Positions 55,653 to 64,000 of a stretch of DNA of 64,000 nucleotides are shown here, one piece after another (within the stretch, counting starts at the first letter, position 1; each line of letters starts with the position of its first letter). The notes below the pieces were generated by a model that saw only the letters and a program-made list of their open reading frames with translations, was not told the origin of the DNA and did not search any database. Source of the stretch: Parapontixanthobacter sp963736595 (lineage in GTDB: Bacteria > Pseudomonadota > Alphaproteobacteria > Sphingomonadales > Sphingomonadaceae). The stretch covers positions 62,001 through 126,000 of the forward strand of contig CAVTPG010000002.1 in assembly GCA_963736595.1 (NCBI GenBank), written 5' to 3'. A program made the translations under genes and the position numbers.

Positions 55653-55655
55653 ATT

Positions 55656-55877
55656 ATGGAAAACAACCGCCCCGATCATGAGCCGACTTTGCTAGATGCC
55701 GCCAAGCAGGAAGCGTCGGAAATGGCGAAGTCCGGTATGGATCACCCAAGCACCAAGCCCGTGCTTGCAGGAGCTGCCATCGGTGCATTAGGCGGCGCTT
55801 TGCTGCCGATCATATCTTTGCCGCTCGGCTTGGCTATCGGCGCGGGCTATGCATTTTACAACCGCATTAAGCGGTAA
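55656..55877 (+). CDS. Small hypothetical membrane protein
   Basis: 73 residues. Acidic N-terminal third (MENNRPDHEPTLLDAAKQEA), then a hydrophobic hairpin (VLAGAAIGALGGALLPIISL with PLGLAIGAGYAFY) and a basic end (NRIKR). It is three bases after the glyA stop and three bases before nrdR, so it lies inside a tightly packed operon. No recognised family; the small glycine-rich hairpin suggests a membrane-inserted peptide. Confidence 0.65.
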   Translation: MENNRPDHEPTLLDAAKQEASEMAKSGMDHPSTKPVLAGAAIGALGGALLPIISLPLGLAIGAGYAFYNRIKR

Positions 55878-55880
55878 ATT

Positions 55881-56369
55881 ATGCGCTGTCCGTTTTGCGC
55901 GCATGACGACAGTCAGGTCAAGGATTCGCGCCCGACCGAAGATAACACCGCGATCCGCCGACGCCGTCAGTGTTCGCAGTGTGGCGCGCGTTTTACTACG
56001 TTCGAGCGGGTGCAGCTGCGCGACGTGAATGTCGTAAAGAGCGGCGTGGATGGCTCGACAGATGCGAAAGATGCTCGCCGCGAGCCATTCGATCGGGATA
56101 AGCTGGCGCGGTCCGTGACGCTGGCTTGTCGCAAACGCGATGTGAAGCCGGAACAAATTGATCAACTTGTCTCCGGCATTCAGCGGCAAGTCGAAACCGC
56201 CGGCGAAAACGAAGTGCCAACGTCGCGAATCGGCGAGTTAGTGATGGACGGGCTACGACAGCTTGATACCGTAGCCTATATCCGCTTTGCCAGCGTCTAT
56301 CGCGACTTTAACGAAGCGCGTGATTTTGAGGAATTTGCTAGCACCGTGGCCGAAGCAGCGCAGAAATAG
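55881..56369 (+). CDS. nrdR: Transcriptional repressor NrdR
   Basis: Represses ribonucleotide reductase genes in response to ATP/dATP. 162 residues: zinc ribbon with C3/C6 and C31/C34 (MRCPFC...QCSQCG), then an ATP-cone domain (about 50-140; DRDKLARSVTLACRKR, VPTSRIGELVMDGLRQLDTV and AYIRFASVYRDF). A short insert (GVDGSTDAKDARR) lies between the two domains. Starts four bases after the preceding small gene; no NrdR box was searched for here. Confidence 0.95.
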   Translation: MRCPFCAHDDSQVKDSRPTEDNTAIRRRRQCSQCGARFTTFERVQLRDVNVVKSGVDGSTDAKDARREPFDRDKLARSVTLACRKRDVKPEQIDQLVSGIQRQVETAGENEVPTSRIGELVMDGLRQLDTVAYIRFASVYRDFNEARDFEEFASTVAEAAQK

Positions 56370-56374
56370 CTCGG

Positions 56375-57100
56375 GTGGCGACACAACCTGCCATCGTGCT
56401 TGTTCGTCCGCAATTGGGCGAAAATATTGGCAAAGCCGCGCGTGCGATGCTTAATTTCGGACTGACAGATTTGCGGCTGGTTGCGCCGCGCGATGGCTGG
56501 CCCAACCCCAGCGCCGGACCTTCGGCTGCCGGAGCAGACCAGGTGTTAAACGATGCCATCATCTTTGAGACGACCGCTGAAGCCGTTGCCGATTGCGCGC
56601 AAATATTTGCAACCACAGTCAGAAAGCGTGGCGATACCAAGCCTGTTGTCTCTCCTGATGAAGCAGCGCAACAAATCCACGCGTTAGACGGGCAATCTGC
56701 CATCCTGTTCGGACCTGAGCGGTCCGGACTTGATGCTGCCGATGTCAGCCTGGCGCGCAGCATTTTAACTGTGCCGATCAATCCGGAATTTGGGTCGCTC
56801 AATCTGGCTCAGGCGGTCATTTTGTGTGCTTATGAGTGGTCACGTGGCCAATCATTGGTGCAACCGCCCAAGACCGAGACATTGCCACCTGCGCCGCAAT
56901 CGGAGCTAGACGATTTGGTAATGCACGCAGAACGAATGCTGGACGCCAAAAATTACTTTATTCCGCCAGACCGTGCTGAAGCCACACGCCGAACATTACG
57001 CAGCGTATTGACAAGTCCGGGTTGGAATCATCTGGAAATACGCACGATGCGCGGCGTTTTATCGACCTTGGAAAAGCCACCCAGAGGTGAACGGCGCTGA
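56375..57100 (+). CDS. trmJ: SPOUT-family RNA methyltransferase (TrmJ-like)
   Basis: 241 residues beginning with a GTG at 56375, five bases after nrdR. SPOUT signatures: PAIVLVRPQLGENIGKAARA, LRLVAPRDGWPN, ILFGPERSGLDAADVS and PINPEFGSLNLAQAVILCAY, the SAM-binding knot. TrmJ 2'-O-methylates tRNA position 32. The C-terminal helical extension (LMVMHAERMLDAKNYFIPP-like region) fits TrmJ more than the TrmL group. Convergent with the chorismate mutase gene. Confidence 0.87.
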   Translation: MATQPAIVLVRPQLGENIGKAARAMLNFGLTDLRLVAPRDGWPNPSAGPSAAGADQVLNDAIIFETTAEAVADCAQIFATTVRKRGDTKPVVSPDEAAQQIHALDGQSAILFGPERSGLDAADVSLARSILTVPINPEFGSLNLAQAVILCAYEWSRGQSLVQPPKTETLPPAPQSELDDLVMHAERMLDAKNYFIPPDRAEATRRTLRSVLTSPGWNHLEIRTMRGVLSTLEKPPRGERR

Positions 57101-57115
57101 CTTAGCCTTGCCATT

Positions 57116-57427
57116 TTACCCGCGCGTTTGATCCCATTCGTCGAACTCATAGGCGATGGATGCTTCAACCAGATGCTCCCAGATTTCGCCGATGGCCTCG
57201 CTCGGCAAATCAATTTCTCGCGCCCGTTTCACCACCGCCGCGATGACCTGAGCCTTGCGTTGCTCGTCCCTGACAACATCGCGCGAAGGTTTGATCCGCG
57301 CGGCGGCACGCATATATCCGAACCGCGTTTCCAGTAAATCCATTAGCGCCTGATCGGTGGCATCCACACCGGCACGCACCTCGCTCATAGTACGGCAATC
57401 GTCGGGCTGGAGAATATCGTCGCTCAT
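57116..57427 (-). CDS. Chorismate mutase (AroQ class)
   Basis: 103 residues from the ATG at 57425-57427 (the frame continues upstream but only antisense to other sequence). All-helical AroQ fold: MSEVRAGVDATDQALMDLLE, then RFGYMRAAARIKPSRDVVRD with the substrate-binding Arg/Lys pattern, and IGEIWEHLVEASIAYE. Converts chorismate to prephenate for phenylalanine and tyrosine. Monofunctional: no prephenate dehydratase domain is attached. Convergent with trmJ. Confidence 0.85.
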   Translation of the reverse strand: MSDDILQPDDCRTMSEVRAGVDATDQALMDLLETRFGYMRAAARIKPSRDVVRDEQRKAQVIAAVVKRAREIDLPSEAIGEIWEHLVEASIAYEFDEWDQTRG

Positions 57428-57629
57428 GCGTGGCCCTGTGGCAATTCGCAGCGAACTTGTCGAGTACCTGCTGGGTCTTGACGTGCAAGCCAGTCCTGCT
57501 ATTCGCGCGCCTTCGCAATTGGTTCCGCATCCCGGTGAAGCGGCAACCGCGTACAGCACACCGGCTGTACGGGCGAGGCCGGGTTAAATGGCAGGGATTG
57601 GCCCTGCTCAGCATATTGGAGAATGACTT

Positions 57630-58244
57630 ATGTCAAAGCGTACACGCGCTAAGCACAAACTTGACCGCCGGATGGGCGAAAACATCTGGGGTCGTCCAAA
57701 TTCCCCCGTTAACAAGCGTTCTTACGGTCCCGGCCAGCATGGTCAGCGGCGCAAGAGCAAGGTCAGCGATTTCGGTTTGCAATTGCGCGCCAAGCAAAAG
57801 CTTAAGGGCTATTATGGCGACGTAACGGAAAAGCAGTTCCGCCGGACCTATAAAGAAGCGGCTGGCTTGAAAGGCGATACTGGCCAGAATCTGATCGGTC
57901 TGCTCGAACGCCGCCTCGATATGATCGTATATCGCGCGAAATTTGCGCCGACGATCTTTTCGTCGCGTCAAATCGTCAATCACGGTCACATTTACGTCAA
58001 TGGCGTTAAGTGCAACATTCCAAGCCGTCGCTGCCACGTCGGTGATGTCATCAGCTTGGGAAGCAAAGCCAAGGACATGGCGCTGGTCATCGAAGCACAA
58101 AGCCTGCCAGAGCGCGATATTCCCGATTACGTGGTAGCTGATGGAACCGAGAAGGTTACCTTCAACCGCATTCCGACTTTGGATGAAGTGCCGTATCCAG
58201 TAACGATGGAACCAAATTTGGTCGTCGAGTTCTACTCACGCTAA
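57630..58244 (+). CDS. rpsD: 30S ribosomal protein S4
   Basis: Primary binder of 16S rRNA and one of the first proteins in 30S assembly. 204 residues with the family landmarks: RLDRRMGENIWGR-like start (KHKLDRRMGENIWG), VNKRSYGPGQHGQRR, LRAKQKLKGYYGDVTEKQF, and an S4 RNA-binding domain (LERRLDMIVYRAKFAPTIFS, RQIVNHGHIYVNG). Ribosome site GGAGAATGAC upstream of the ATG at 57630. A strong terminator follows. Confidence 0.97.
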   Translation: MSKRTRAKHKLDRRMGENIWGRPNSPVNKRSYGPGQHGQRRKSKVSDFGLQLRAKQKLKGYYGDVTEKQFRRTYKEAAGLKGDTGQNLIGLLERRLDMIVYRAKFAPTIFSSRQIVNHGHIYVNGVKCNIPSRRCHVGDVISLGSKAKDMALVIEAQSLPERDIPDYVVADGTEKVTFNRIPTLDEVPYPVTMEPNLVVEFYSR

Positions 58245-58271
58245 TCCGGTTCACGCGAACACAGAAATAAC

Positions 58272-58302
58272 AAGGCGGTCCTTTGCGGGGCCGCCTTTTT
58301 TA
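58272..58302 (+). terminator. Terminator after rpsD
   Basis: AAGGCGGTCC (58272-58281) pairs over ten positions with GGGCCGCCTT (58288-58297, one G-T), six-base loop TTTGCG, then TTTTT. It overlaps the last codons of the convergent tgt gene. Confidence 0.9.
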
Positions 58303-59427
58303 TGTGCGCAGATAATCCTGCCGGAAATCGCGAGCAAAATCGTTAAAGCGCGCGGCTGCAATGGCATCGCGCATCGCCTGCATCAGTTGCTGGTAAAACG
58401 CGATGTTATGCTCCGTCATCAGCATTGCGCCAAGGATTTCACTCGATTTGACGAGGTGGTGTAGATACGCGCGCGAATAAGTGGCACAAGTCGCACAGCT
58501 GCACCTTGGATCTAGAGGTTCTTGGTCCTCGGCAAAACGCGCATTGCGCAAGTTTATCGGTCCGCTCCAGGTAAAGGCCTGCCCATTCCGCCCGGACCGT
58601 GATGGCAGGACACAATCGAACATATCGACGCCGCGCTCCACTGCTCCCACCAGATCGTCAGGTTTGCCAACGCCCATCAAATAGCGTGGCCGATCCGATG
58701 GTAATTGTTCCGGCGCGAAATCCAGCGTGGCAAACATGGCTTCTTGCCCCTCGCCCACAGCCAGACCGCCGATTGCATATCCGTCGAAGCCGATGTCCCG
58801 CAATTTCTCTGCGGATATAGCTCGCAAATCATTATCCAGCGCGCCTTGCTGGATGCCGAACAGAGCCGCACGATTGGCGTGATCCTCTCCCGCATCGAAG
58901 GCATCGCGGCTGCGTCTGGCCCAGCGCATCGACATTTCCATGCTGGCGGCGATCGCGTCGCGGCCCTGATCGGCGCGCGGACATTCATCGAACGCCATGA
59001 CGATGTCGGAACCCAGCAAGCGCTGGATTTTCATGCTGCGCTCGGGCGTGAGCAAATGTTTGGAGCCGTCGATGTGGCTGCGAAATTCGACGCCTTCTTC
59101 AGTCAGCTTGCGCAAATCGGACAGGCTCATGACCTGATATCCGCCGCTATCGGTGAGGATCGGGCGATCCCAATTCATAAATTTGTGCAAACCGCCTAGT
59201 CTTGCCACACGCTCGGCTCCAGGGCGCAGCATCAGATGATAAGTGTTGCCAAGGATGATGTCCGCGCCTGTTGCACGCACAGTTTCCGGCTTCATCGCCT
59301 TCACTGTTGCCGCAGTCCCAACCGGCATGAACGCGGGAGTGCGGATCGTTCCGCGCTGCATCGTGATGGAGCCGGTGCGAGCGCGTCCGTCACGGGCGGA
59401 AATGGAAAAAGCAAAACGATCATTCAT
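58300..59427 (-). CDS. tgt: Queuine tRNA-ribosyltransferase
   Basis: Exchanges guanine 34 of tRNA for the queuosine precursor preQ1. 375 residues: RDGRARTGSITMQRGTIRTP, LTDSGGYQVMSLSDL, VMAFDECPRAD (catalytic Asp region) and the zinc ligands CSCATC with a following His (YLHHL). GGLAVGEGQEAM is the substrate pocket. Its partner queA is 1.5 kb downstream on the same strand, with an unrelated permease and outer-membrane protein between them. Confidence 0.95.
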   Translation of the reverse strand: MNDRFAFSISARDGRARTGSITMQRGTIRTPAFMPVGTAATVKAMKPETVRATGADIILGNTYHLMLRPGAERVARLGGLHKFMNWDRPILTDSGGYQVMSLSDLRKLTEEGVEFRSHIDGSKHLLTPERSMKIQRLLGSDIVMAFDECPRADQGRDAIAASMEMSMRWARRSRDAFDAGEDHANRAALFGIQQGALDNDLRAISAEKLRDIGFDGYAIGGLAVGEGQEAMFATLDFAPEQLPSDRPRYLMGVGKPDDLVGAVERGVDMFDCVLPSRSGRNGQAFTWSGPINLRNARFAEDQEPLDPRCSCATCATYSRAYLHHLVKSSEILGAMLMTEHNIAFYQQLMQAMRDAIAAARFNDFARDFRQDYLRT

Positions 59428-59465
59428 GGCTTGCGGGCCGTAGCGCCGCGCGCCAAAGCGGGCAA

Positions 59466-60257
59466 ATGCTTATCGGAGCCACTCACATTCTTGCCGCGCA
59501 AAGCTGGACTCCAGAGCTGTGGGTTTTTCTGCTGTTGGCAGCGGTGGCGGTTTTCACCGGCTTCGTCGATGCGATTGCTGGGGGAGGCGGCCTTGTGATG
59601 ATGCCAGCCTTGCTCGCTGCGGGATTGCCGCCTCACATCGCCATCGGGACTAACAAGCTGCAATCGGTATTCGGCACGACCATGAGTTGCGCCAATTACG
59701 CGCGCGGTGGCTTGGTCGATTGGCGTGGTAATTGGCCGCTCGTCATCATTGTTTTTGTCGCGTCGGCCAGTGGCGCGGTGCTGGTGCAATTGATCTCGAC
59801 CCAAATCCTGCAATATATCGTGCCAGTTTTCCTGCTGATCATGGTCGCGTATCTCCTGCTCTCACCAAGAATGAGTGACGAGGACGCCAGCGAGCGTCTG
59901 TCGCGCTCTGGCTATGCACCGGTGGCGGGCAGCATCGGGTTTTACGATGGGTTCTTCGGACCGGGCACGGGACAATTTTTCACGACATCGCTGGTCGCTT
60001 TGCGCGGCCACGGGCTGATCCGTGCGGTTGGCAATGCGAAATTGCTGAATGCGACCACCAATTGGGCAGCAGTCATCGTGTTTGCACTGGGCGGGAAGAT
60101 GATCTGGCTGCTAGGCTTTACGATGGCGGTGGGCGCGATGGCTGGCGCTTATTTGGGTTCGCGATTTGCCATGAAGCATGGCGCGCGTGTGGTGCGGCCG
60201 CTGATGATTACCGTATCGCTGGGTCTGACAGCAAAGCTCGTGTGGGATCTGATCTAA
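59466..60257 (+). CDS. TSUP-family permease (TauE/SafE-like)
   Basis: 263 residues with about eight hydrophobic segments in two repeats, each opened by a glycine motif (GFVDAIAGGGGLVMMPALLA; GFYDGFFGPGTGQFF), the TSUP/TauE-SafE signature. The family exports or imports sulfonates, sulfite or other organic anions; the substrate here is unknown. Divergent from tgt with a 38-base gap. No sulfur gene is adjacent, so the name is at family level. Confidence 0.88.
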   Translation: MLIGATHILAAQSWTPELWVFLLLAAVAVFTGFVDAIAGGGGLVMMPALLAAGLPPHIAIGTNKLQSVFGTTMSCANYARGGLVDWRGNWPLVIIVFVASASGAVLVQLISTQILQYIVPVFLLIMVAYLLLSPRMSDEDASERLSRSGYAPVAGSIGFYDGFFGPGTGQFFTTSLVALRGHGLIRAVGNAKLLNATTNWAAVIVFALGGKMIWLLGFTMAVGAMAGAYLGSRFAMKHGARVVRPLMITVSLGLTAKLVWDLI

Positions 60258-60312
60258 AAGAAAGGGGCCGATAGTCTCCTACCAGCCCCCGACTTTGCTC
60301 TGAAATTGTAGC

Positions 60313-60850
60313 TTAGAAGTCGAAAACAAGACCCGCTGTGCCGCGGATCGTGTCGAATGCAATTGTATCCAAATTCACGCGAAGTTTTGCGCTTCCGATT
60401 GGGAAGTCTGCACCGGCGCCGACCAGATAGTCGCCTTCGCTGCTGTCAAAGCCGTTTGGCTCGCCGATATCGACGCCGACAATCTCGCTGATGTCGAAAT
60501 CGACTTCCTGATAACCGCCACGCACATAGTATTTCGCGCCGTTGGAACCGACCAGACCGAAGCGGGCAGAGATGCCATATTCCTTGTCGATCGCGCCTGT
60601 TCCAAGGTGGAAATTGCCTTCGACACCAGCGAATAAAGTTTCACCGACAGGGAAATCGACACCCGCGACCCCGCCGAAGATGAAATCCATCATCTTCAAG
60701 GTCGAGACCTTCCACATCATCGTCGATCCCGAAATCATGATAACCAGCAGATGCGCCGATGAAAAATTCAGCAGCTTGGTCTTGTGCAAAAGCAGCGGAA
60801 GGGAGGGACAGGGCGGCCGATGCAACGGCGAATTTCAGAATATTGTTCAT
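60313..60850 (-). pseudogene. Outer-membrane beta-barrel protein, frameshifted
   Basis: The first frame (60850 to ~60683) has a Sec signal (MNNILKFAVASAALSLPSAA then FAQDQ) and the start of a small barrel (FFIGASAGYHDFGIDDDVE). The rest, GVAGVDFPVGETLFAGVEGN to the terminal Phe (GTAGLVFDF), is in a second frame to 60313; removing one base near 60682 joins them (DDGF-IFGG). The final Phe and alternating aromatic strands fit an OmpA-/OmpW-like small porin fold. Reads like a surface protein of about 178 residues. No partner genes are nearby. Confidence 0.75.
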
Positions 60851-60969
60851 GGAAAACTCCTTGGGACAGTTGGGGACTAGAGCGCGTTGGCTCAGCCCCC
60901 AAATTGCGCCATTTCCATGAACCTCAGCCGAATGTGTGGTTAAGCTACCTCACTCCGCCACGTTCTGTG

Positions 60970-61995
60970 TCAACTAAGCAACAGTGAGCTGTCTCCATAA
61001 CTGTAAAATCGGTATTTTTCTGTGATGGCGTGGGAGTAAGCGGCTTGCATTTGCTCGCGGCCCATCAGCGCGCTCACTAGCATGAATAGCGTGGATTTCG
61101 GCAGATGGAAATTGGTCATCAAGCCATCCACGGCGCGGAACCGGTACCCCGGCGTGATAAAAATATCGGTGTCAGCGGAAAATGGCTGGATTATTCCATC
61201 GGCATCGGCGGCGCTTTCAAGCAAGCGCAAGCTGGTCGTGCCGACTGCAATAACGCGCTTCCCGTCCGCGCGTGCGGCGTTCAGCCTCTCAGCCACGTCA
61301 GCGGAAATTTGACCCCATTCGCTATGCATCCGGTGGTCATCGGTATCATCGGCCTTCACCGGGAGAAACGTGCCAGCGCCTACATGAAGCGTCAACGTCT
61401 CGCGCTGCACCCCGCGCGCTTCCAGCGCCGCAATCAAATCAGGCGTGAAATGCAACGCAGCAGTCGGGGCTGCAACCGCTCCATCTCTTTCAGCAAACAT
61501 AGTCTGATAGTCGGACGCATCCCGCGCATCGATCGGGCGCTTGCTGGCAATATAGGGCGGCAATGGCATTTCGCCGGCACGCGACAGCAACACTTCGACC
61601 GGCTCATCGCCTTTGAAGGCAAGCGTGAAGCTGCCATCAGCGTGTCGCTCTTCGGCAATAGCTGCAACGTCATTGCCGAAATCAACCCGTTCACCGATAC
61701 GCAGGCGTTTGGCATTACGAATAAAGGCTTGCCAGCGACGCAAGTCGATCCGCTTGTGCAAGGTTGCGCCAATCGTTGCATCGCCGCGTTTCCCGGTCAG
61801 CTGCGCCGGTATAACCCGCGTATTATTGAACACCAGCACATCACCCGGCTCCAGCATAGCGGGTAGGTCGCGCACGATGCGATCTTGCAGAGTGTCGTCT
61901 TTAACGATTAGCATCTTGGCTGCATCACGCGGAGCAACCGGGCGTAAGGCTATCCGCTCTTGTGGAAGCTCGAAATCGAACAGGTCAACGCGCAT
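60970..61995 (-). CDS. queA: S-adenosylmethionine:tRNA ribosyltransferase-isomerase
   Basis: Adds the epoxycyclopentane ring to preQ1-tRNA using the ribose of SAM, the step after Tgt. 341 residues, complete: DLFDFELPQERIALRPVAPR, FNNTRVIPAQLTGKRGD, PPYIASKRPIDARD, FTPDLIAALEARGVQRETLT, LHVGAGTFLPVKADD, and FHLPKSTLFMLVSALMGREQ. Start MRVDLFDFELP is the standard one. Stop at 60970 lies 120 bases upstream of the outer-membrane gene start. Confidence 0.95.
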   Translation of the reverse strand: MRVDLFDFELPQERIALRPVAPRDAAKMLIVKDDTLQDRIVRDLPAMLEPGDVLVFNNTRVIPAQLTGKRGDATIGATLHKRIDLRRWQAFIRNAKRLRIGERVDFGNDVAAIAEERHADGSFTLAFKGDEPVEVLLSRAGEMPLPPYIASKRPIDARDASDYQTMFAERDGAVAAPTAALHFTPDLIAALEARGVQRETLTLHVGAGTFLPVKADDTDDHRMHSEWGQISADVAERLNAARADGKRVIAVGTTSLRLLESAADADGIIQPFSADTDIFITPGYRFRAVDGLMTNFHLPKSTLFMLVSALMGREQMQAAYSHAITEKYRFYSYGDSSLLLS

Positions 61996-62038
61996 GATGG
62001 CCGCTTCTTAAAGCGCGGCGGCTGCTTTGTAAAAGCAA

Positions 62039-62725
62039 TCAGGATTCGATTGGTGCGCTCAGATCGTCGGCGGTGATGACCTCGATAGGCGCTGGAGCTT
62101 GCTCAACCGGAACTGGCTTGTTCTGACTGGCCAGCGATGCCTGCAAAATCCGCGTCGGATCGGCAGGCGGCTCTCCGCGATTGATCGCATCGACCGCTTC
62201 CATGCCGGAGATCACTCGCCCGAAATTGGTATAGCGCTTGTCGAGCGAGAAACGCGGATAGAACACGATAAAAAACTGGCTGTTCGCGCTATTTTCTTCA
62301 TTGCCGCGCGCCATCGATAACGTGCCGCGAACATGCGGACGTGGATTGAATTCCTCCGCCAGATCGGGAAGCTCGGATCCGCCCTGCCCCGTGCCGGTCG
62401 GATCGCCGCTTTGCGCCATGAAACCATCGATCACGCGATGAAAAATCACGCCATCGTAAAATCCCTGACTTGTCAGTGCTTTGATCCGATCGACATGATT
62501 GGGCGCCCATTGCGGCATCAACCGAATCGCGACACGCTGCCCATTCGAAAGATCGAGTAGCAGGATATCGTCGCGATCTTCGGCAATGTTGTAATTGATC
62601 GGCGCAGCATAATTGATCCCGGATTGCGCATCTTCGACGACCGCGTTTTCCATCTGCGCTGTGGCAGGAATGCTGAGCATCGCCAACGGCAGGGAAAGTC
62701 CGAGTGCAGCAAGAAATTTGTTCAT
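62039..62725 (-). CDS. Cyclophilin-type peptidyl-prolyl isomerase, periplasmic
   Basis: 228 residues with a signal peptide (MNKFLAALGLSLPLAMLS, AMA-type cleavage around IPATAQ), so it acts in the envelope. Cyclophilin core: GVIFHRVIDGFMAQSGDPTG, TGQGGSELPDLAEEF, SMARGNEENSANSQFFI, and NFGRVISGMEAVD; the Arg, Phe and Gln catalytic residues are present. Short C-terminal extension with prolines. Same strand as queA (43 bases between), and coaD lies upstream. Confidence 0.93.
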   Translation of the reverse strand: MNKFLAALGLSLPLAMLSIPATAQMENAVVEDAQSGINYAAPINYNIAEDRDDILLLDLSNGQRVAIRLMPQWAPNHVDRIKALTSQGFYDGVIFHRVIDGFMAQSGDPTGTGQGGSELPDLAEEFNPRPHVRGTLSMARGNEENSANSQFFIVFYPRFSLDKRYTNFGRVISGMEAVDAINRGEPPADPTRILQASLASQNKPVPVEQAPAPIEVITADDLSAPIES

Positions 62726-62836
62726 AAGATAAAAGCTCGTCCGTCGATAAAACTGAGACTTCGCGCGACCACACGAATTGGCGGCAGGCTTAGCCAGATG
62801 CGACTGTCGTTACAATGAATGAGCGTCACGCGCGTG

Positions 62837-63361
62837 TTAATAGTCGCCTTTTTGGCCGATTTCTTCCACACGAACTGCCACATCCTGCTGAACTGCCTGA
62901 CTGACGAATGGTCCGATGTCACCGCCAAACAAAGCAATTTCTTTCACCAGTTTCGATGCGATCGGTTGCAACGACACGTCCGCCATCAGGAACACGGTTT
63001 CGATATCATCGTCCAATTGCTGGTTCATGCCAGCCATCTGATACTCATATTCGAAATCGGCCACGGCGCGCAGGCCACGGATAATGACACGCGCCTCTTG
63101 CTTGCGTGCGAAATTGACGAGCAGCGCATTGAAGCCGACGACTTCGACATTGTTGATGCCCATTGCAGCCACTTCACGCTCGACCATGGCGAGACGCTGC
63201 TCGGTGTCGAACATCGGGTTTTTGGATGGGTTCGTCGTCACCCCGATGACAAGGCGATCAACCAGTTTGGCTCCGCGTCGGATGATGTCGGCATGGCCCA
63301 ATGTGACAGGATCAAATGTGCCGGGATAAATCCCGATGCGTGTTTTCAGATCGCCGCTCAC
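62837..63361 (-). CDS. coaD: Pantetheine-phosphate adenylyltransferase
   Basis: Fourth step of coenzyme A synthesis. 174 residues: GIYPGTFDPVTLGHADIIRR (T/HxGH nucleotide motif, 9-28), VVGFNALLVNFARKQEARVI, IRGLRAVADFEYEYQMAGMN, ETVFLMADVSLQPIASKLVK, the substrate-binding segments of PPAT. GTG start at 63359-63361 overlapping the upstream synthase stop (GTGA), so the two genes are coupled. Confidence 0.94.
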   Translation of the reverse strand: MSGDLKTRIGIYPGTFDPVTLGHADIIRRGAKLVDRLVIGVTTNPSKNPMFDTEQRLAMVEREVAAMGINNVEVVGFNALLVNFARKQEARVIIRGLRAVADFEYEYQMAGMNQQLDDDIETVFLMADVSLQPIASKLVKEIALFGGDIGPFVSQAVQQDVAVRVEEIGQKGDY

Positions 63362-64000
63362 CGATCGCGCTCCACGATATAGCGCGCCAGATCGGCCAAC
63401 AATGCGGCATCCTCGCCATGCGGAGCCAGATGTCCGACGGCTTGTTCAGCCAGCGCATTGGCTTGCCGCCGCGCAGCATCTGCGCCCATCAGTGAAACAA
63501 AGGTCGCTTTGCCCGCTTCGCTATCCTTGCGCAGAGCTTTACCGGCTTTCGCTTCGTCGCCTTCGATATCAAGTAGATCGTCTGCAATTTGAAACGCCAG
63601 CCCAATGTCGCGCGCATAAGCGCGTAAATGTGTTCGCCCTTCTTCCGGCACTTTGGCCAGCACTGCGCCCATTTCCACGGCTGCACCCAAGAGCGCGCCG
63701 GTTTTCATCTGCTGCAATTTCGTGACAGCCTGCAAATCGAACGGCTTTGCGCCAGCAATTTCGGCGACCATGTCCATCATCTGCCCGCCCGCCATTCCTG
63801 AATGCCCGCTTGCCTTGGCCAGACATTCGACCAACCCGGCGCGGATGAACGGATCGCCGCTCATTGCGGGATCAGCCAAAATCTCGAAAGCCAGCGCATG
63901 AAGACTGTCGCCTGCCAGCACCGCAGTCGCCTCATCGAACTGCAAATGCAGCGTGGGTTGACCGTGACGCAGCGCATCGTCATCCATACAAGGCAGATCG
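63358..64000 (-). CDS. ispA: Farnesyl/geranyl diphosphate synthase, partial (start outside window)
   Basis: Trans-isoprenyl diphosphate synthase. The 3' ~214 residues are in the window; the frame enters at the right edge as DLPCMDDDALRHGQPTLHL, which is the first Asp-rich motif (FARM), so the first ~80-90 residues are missing. The second Asp-rich motif is DDLLDIEGD, with GQMMDM and FQIADD around it. Chain length cannot be fixed without the residues before the first motif, but the short insertion pattern (two residues within FARM) fits a farnesyl diphosphate synthase. Its TGA overlaps the coaD GTG. Confidence 0.85.
   Translation of the reverse strand, partial: DLPCMDDDALRHGQPTLHLQFDEATAVLAGDSLHALAFEILADPAMSGDPFIRAGLVECLAKASGHSGMAGGQMMDMVAEIAGAKPFDLQAVTKLQQMKTGALLGAAVEMGAVLAKVPEEGRTHLRAYARDIGLAFQIADDLLDIEGDEAKAGKALRKDSEAGKATFVSLMGADAARRQANALAEQAVGHLAPHGEDAALLADLARYIVERDR

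Overview
The window is a typical alphaproteobacterial chromosome segment of moderate-to-high GC, most likely from the Sphingomonadales and probably from an Erythrobacter/Altererythrobacter-like relative. This is inferred from gene families and neighbourhoods: DOMON-like plus DUF1343, DUF4170, GatB/YqeY-dnaG-rpoD, mreBCD-mrdA-rodA, and tgt/queA with coaD and a farnesyl diphosphate synthase. I see no rRNA, insertion sequence, prophage or CRISPR array. There is one tRNA (Lys-CTT).

Layout: 1-4.0 kb, MoxR/VWA genes interrupted by an antisense soluble chemoreceptor, then a DUF817 membrane protein with a tandemly duplicated N-terminus. 4.0-9.8 kb, a cell-wall DUF1343/DOMON pair, tyrS, a PilZ protein, an MFS exporter and cysK. 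9.8-12.6 kb, an acyl-CoA dehydrogenase with a MerR regulator and palindromic operator, then hisI. 12.6-20.4 kb, a possible small transcript with terminator, comF, a methyltransferase, ppdK and glyQS. 20.4-30 kb, an XRE/membrane-protein pair, a TraB lipoprotein, rplY-pth, a Tat-type SDR, ychF, DUF1206, MaoC and mutL. 30-36 kb, the complete rod-shape operon. 36-39.5 kb, ribB-like/ribH and eno. 39.6-42.1 kb, a cluster of YqjD/YqjE/YqjK-like small membrane proteins and DUF4170. 42.1-47.8 kb, carA - unknown gene - carB - greA. 48-57.1 kb, yqeY, dnaG, rpoD, rpiB, glyA, nrdR and trmJ. 57-64 kb, chorismate mutase, rpsD, tgt, a TSUP permease, an outer-membrane protein, queA, a cyclophilin, coaD and the start of an FPP synthase.

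The most striking global feature is nine single-base frameshifts in eight genes (comF, methyltransferase, ppdK, glyS, carB, carA, rpiB twice, an outer-membrane protein). In each case the two halves rejoin into a normal-looking family member. Several of the genes are normally essential or nearly so (glyS, carA/carB), so base-calling or assembly error is the most economical explanation for most of them.

The window is mainly housekeeping. The candidates for something less described are an unrecognised gene between carA and carB, a terminator-ended transcription unit at 12.7-12.94 kb, the small membrane-protein cluster at 39.6-41.8 kb, and a RibBA-like protein with an N-terminal HTH-like extension and a cyclohydrolase domain lacking its zinc cysteines.
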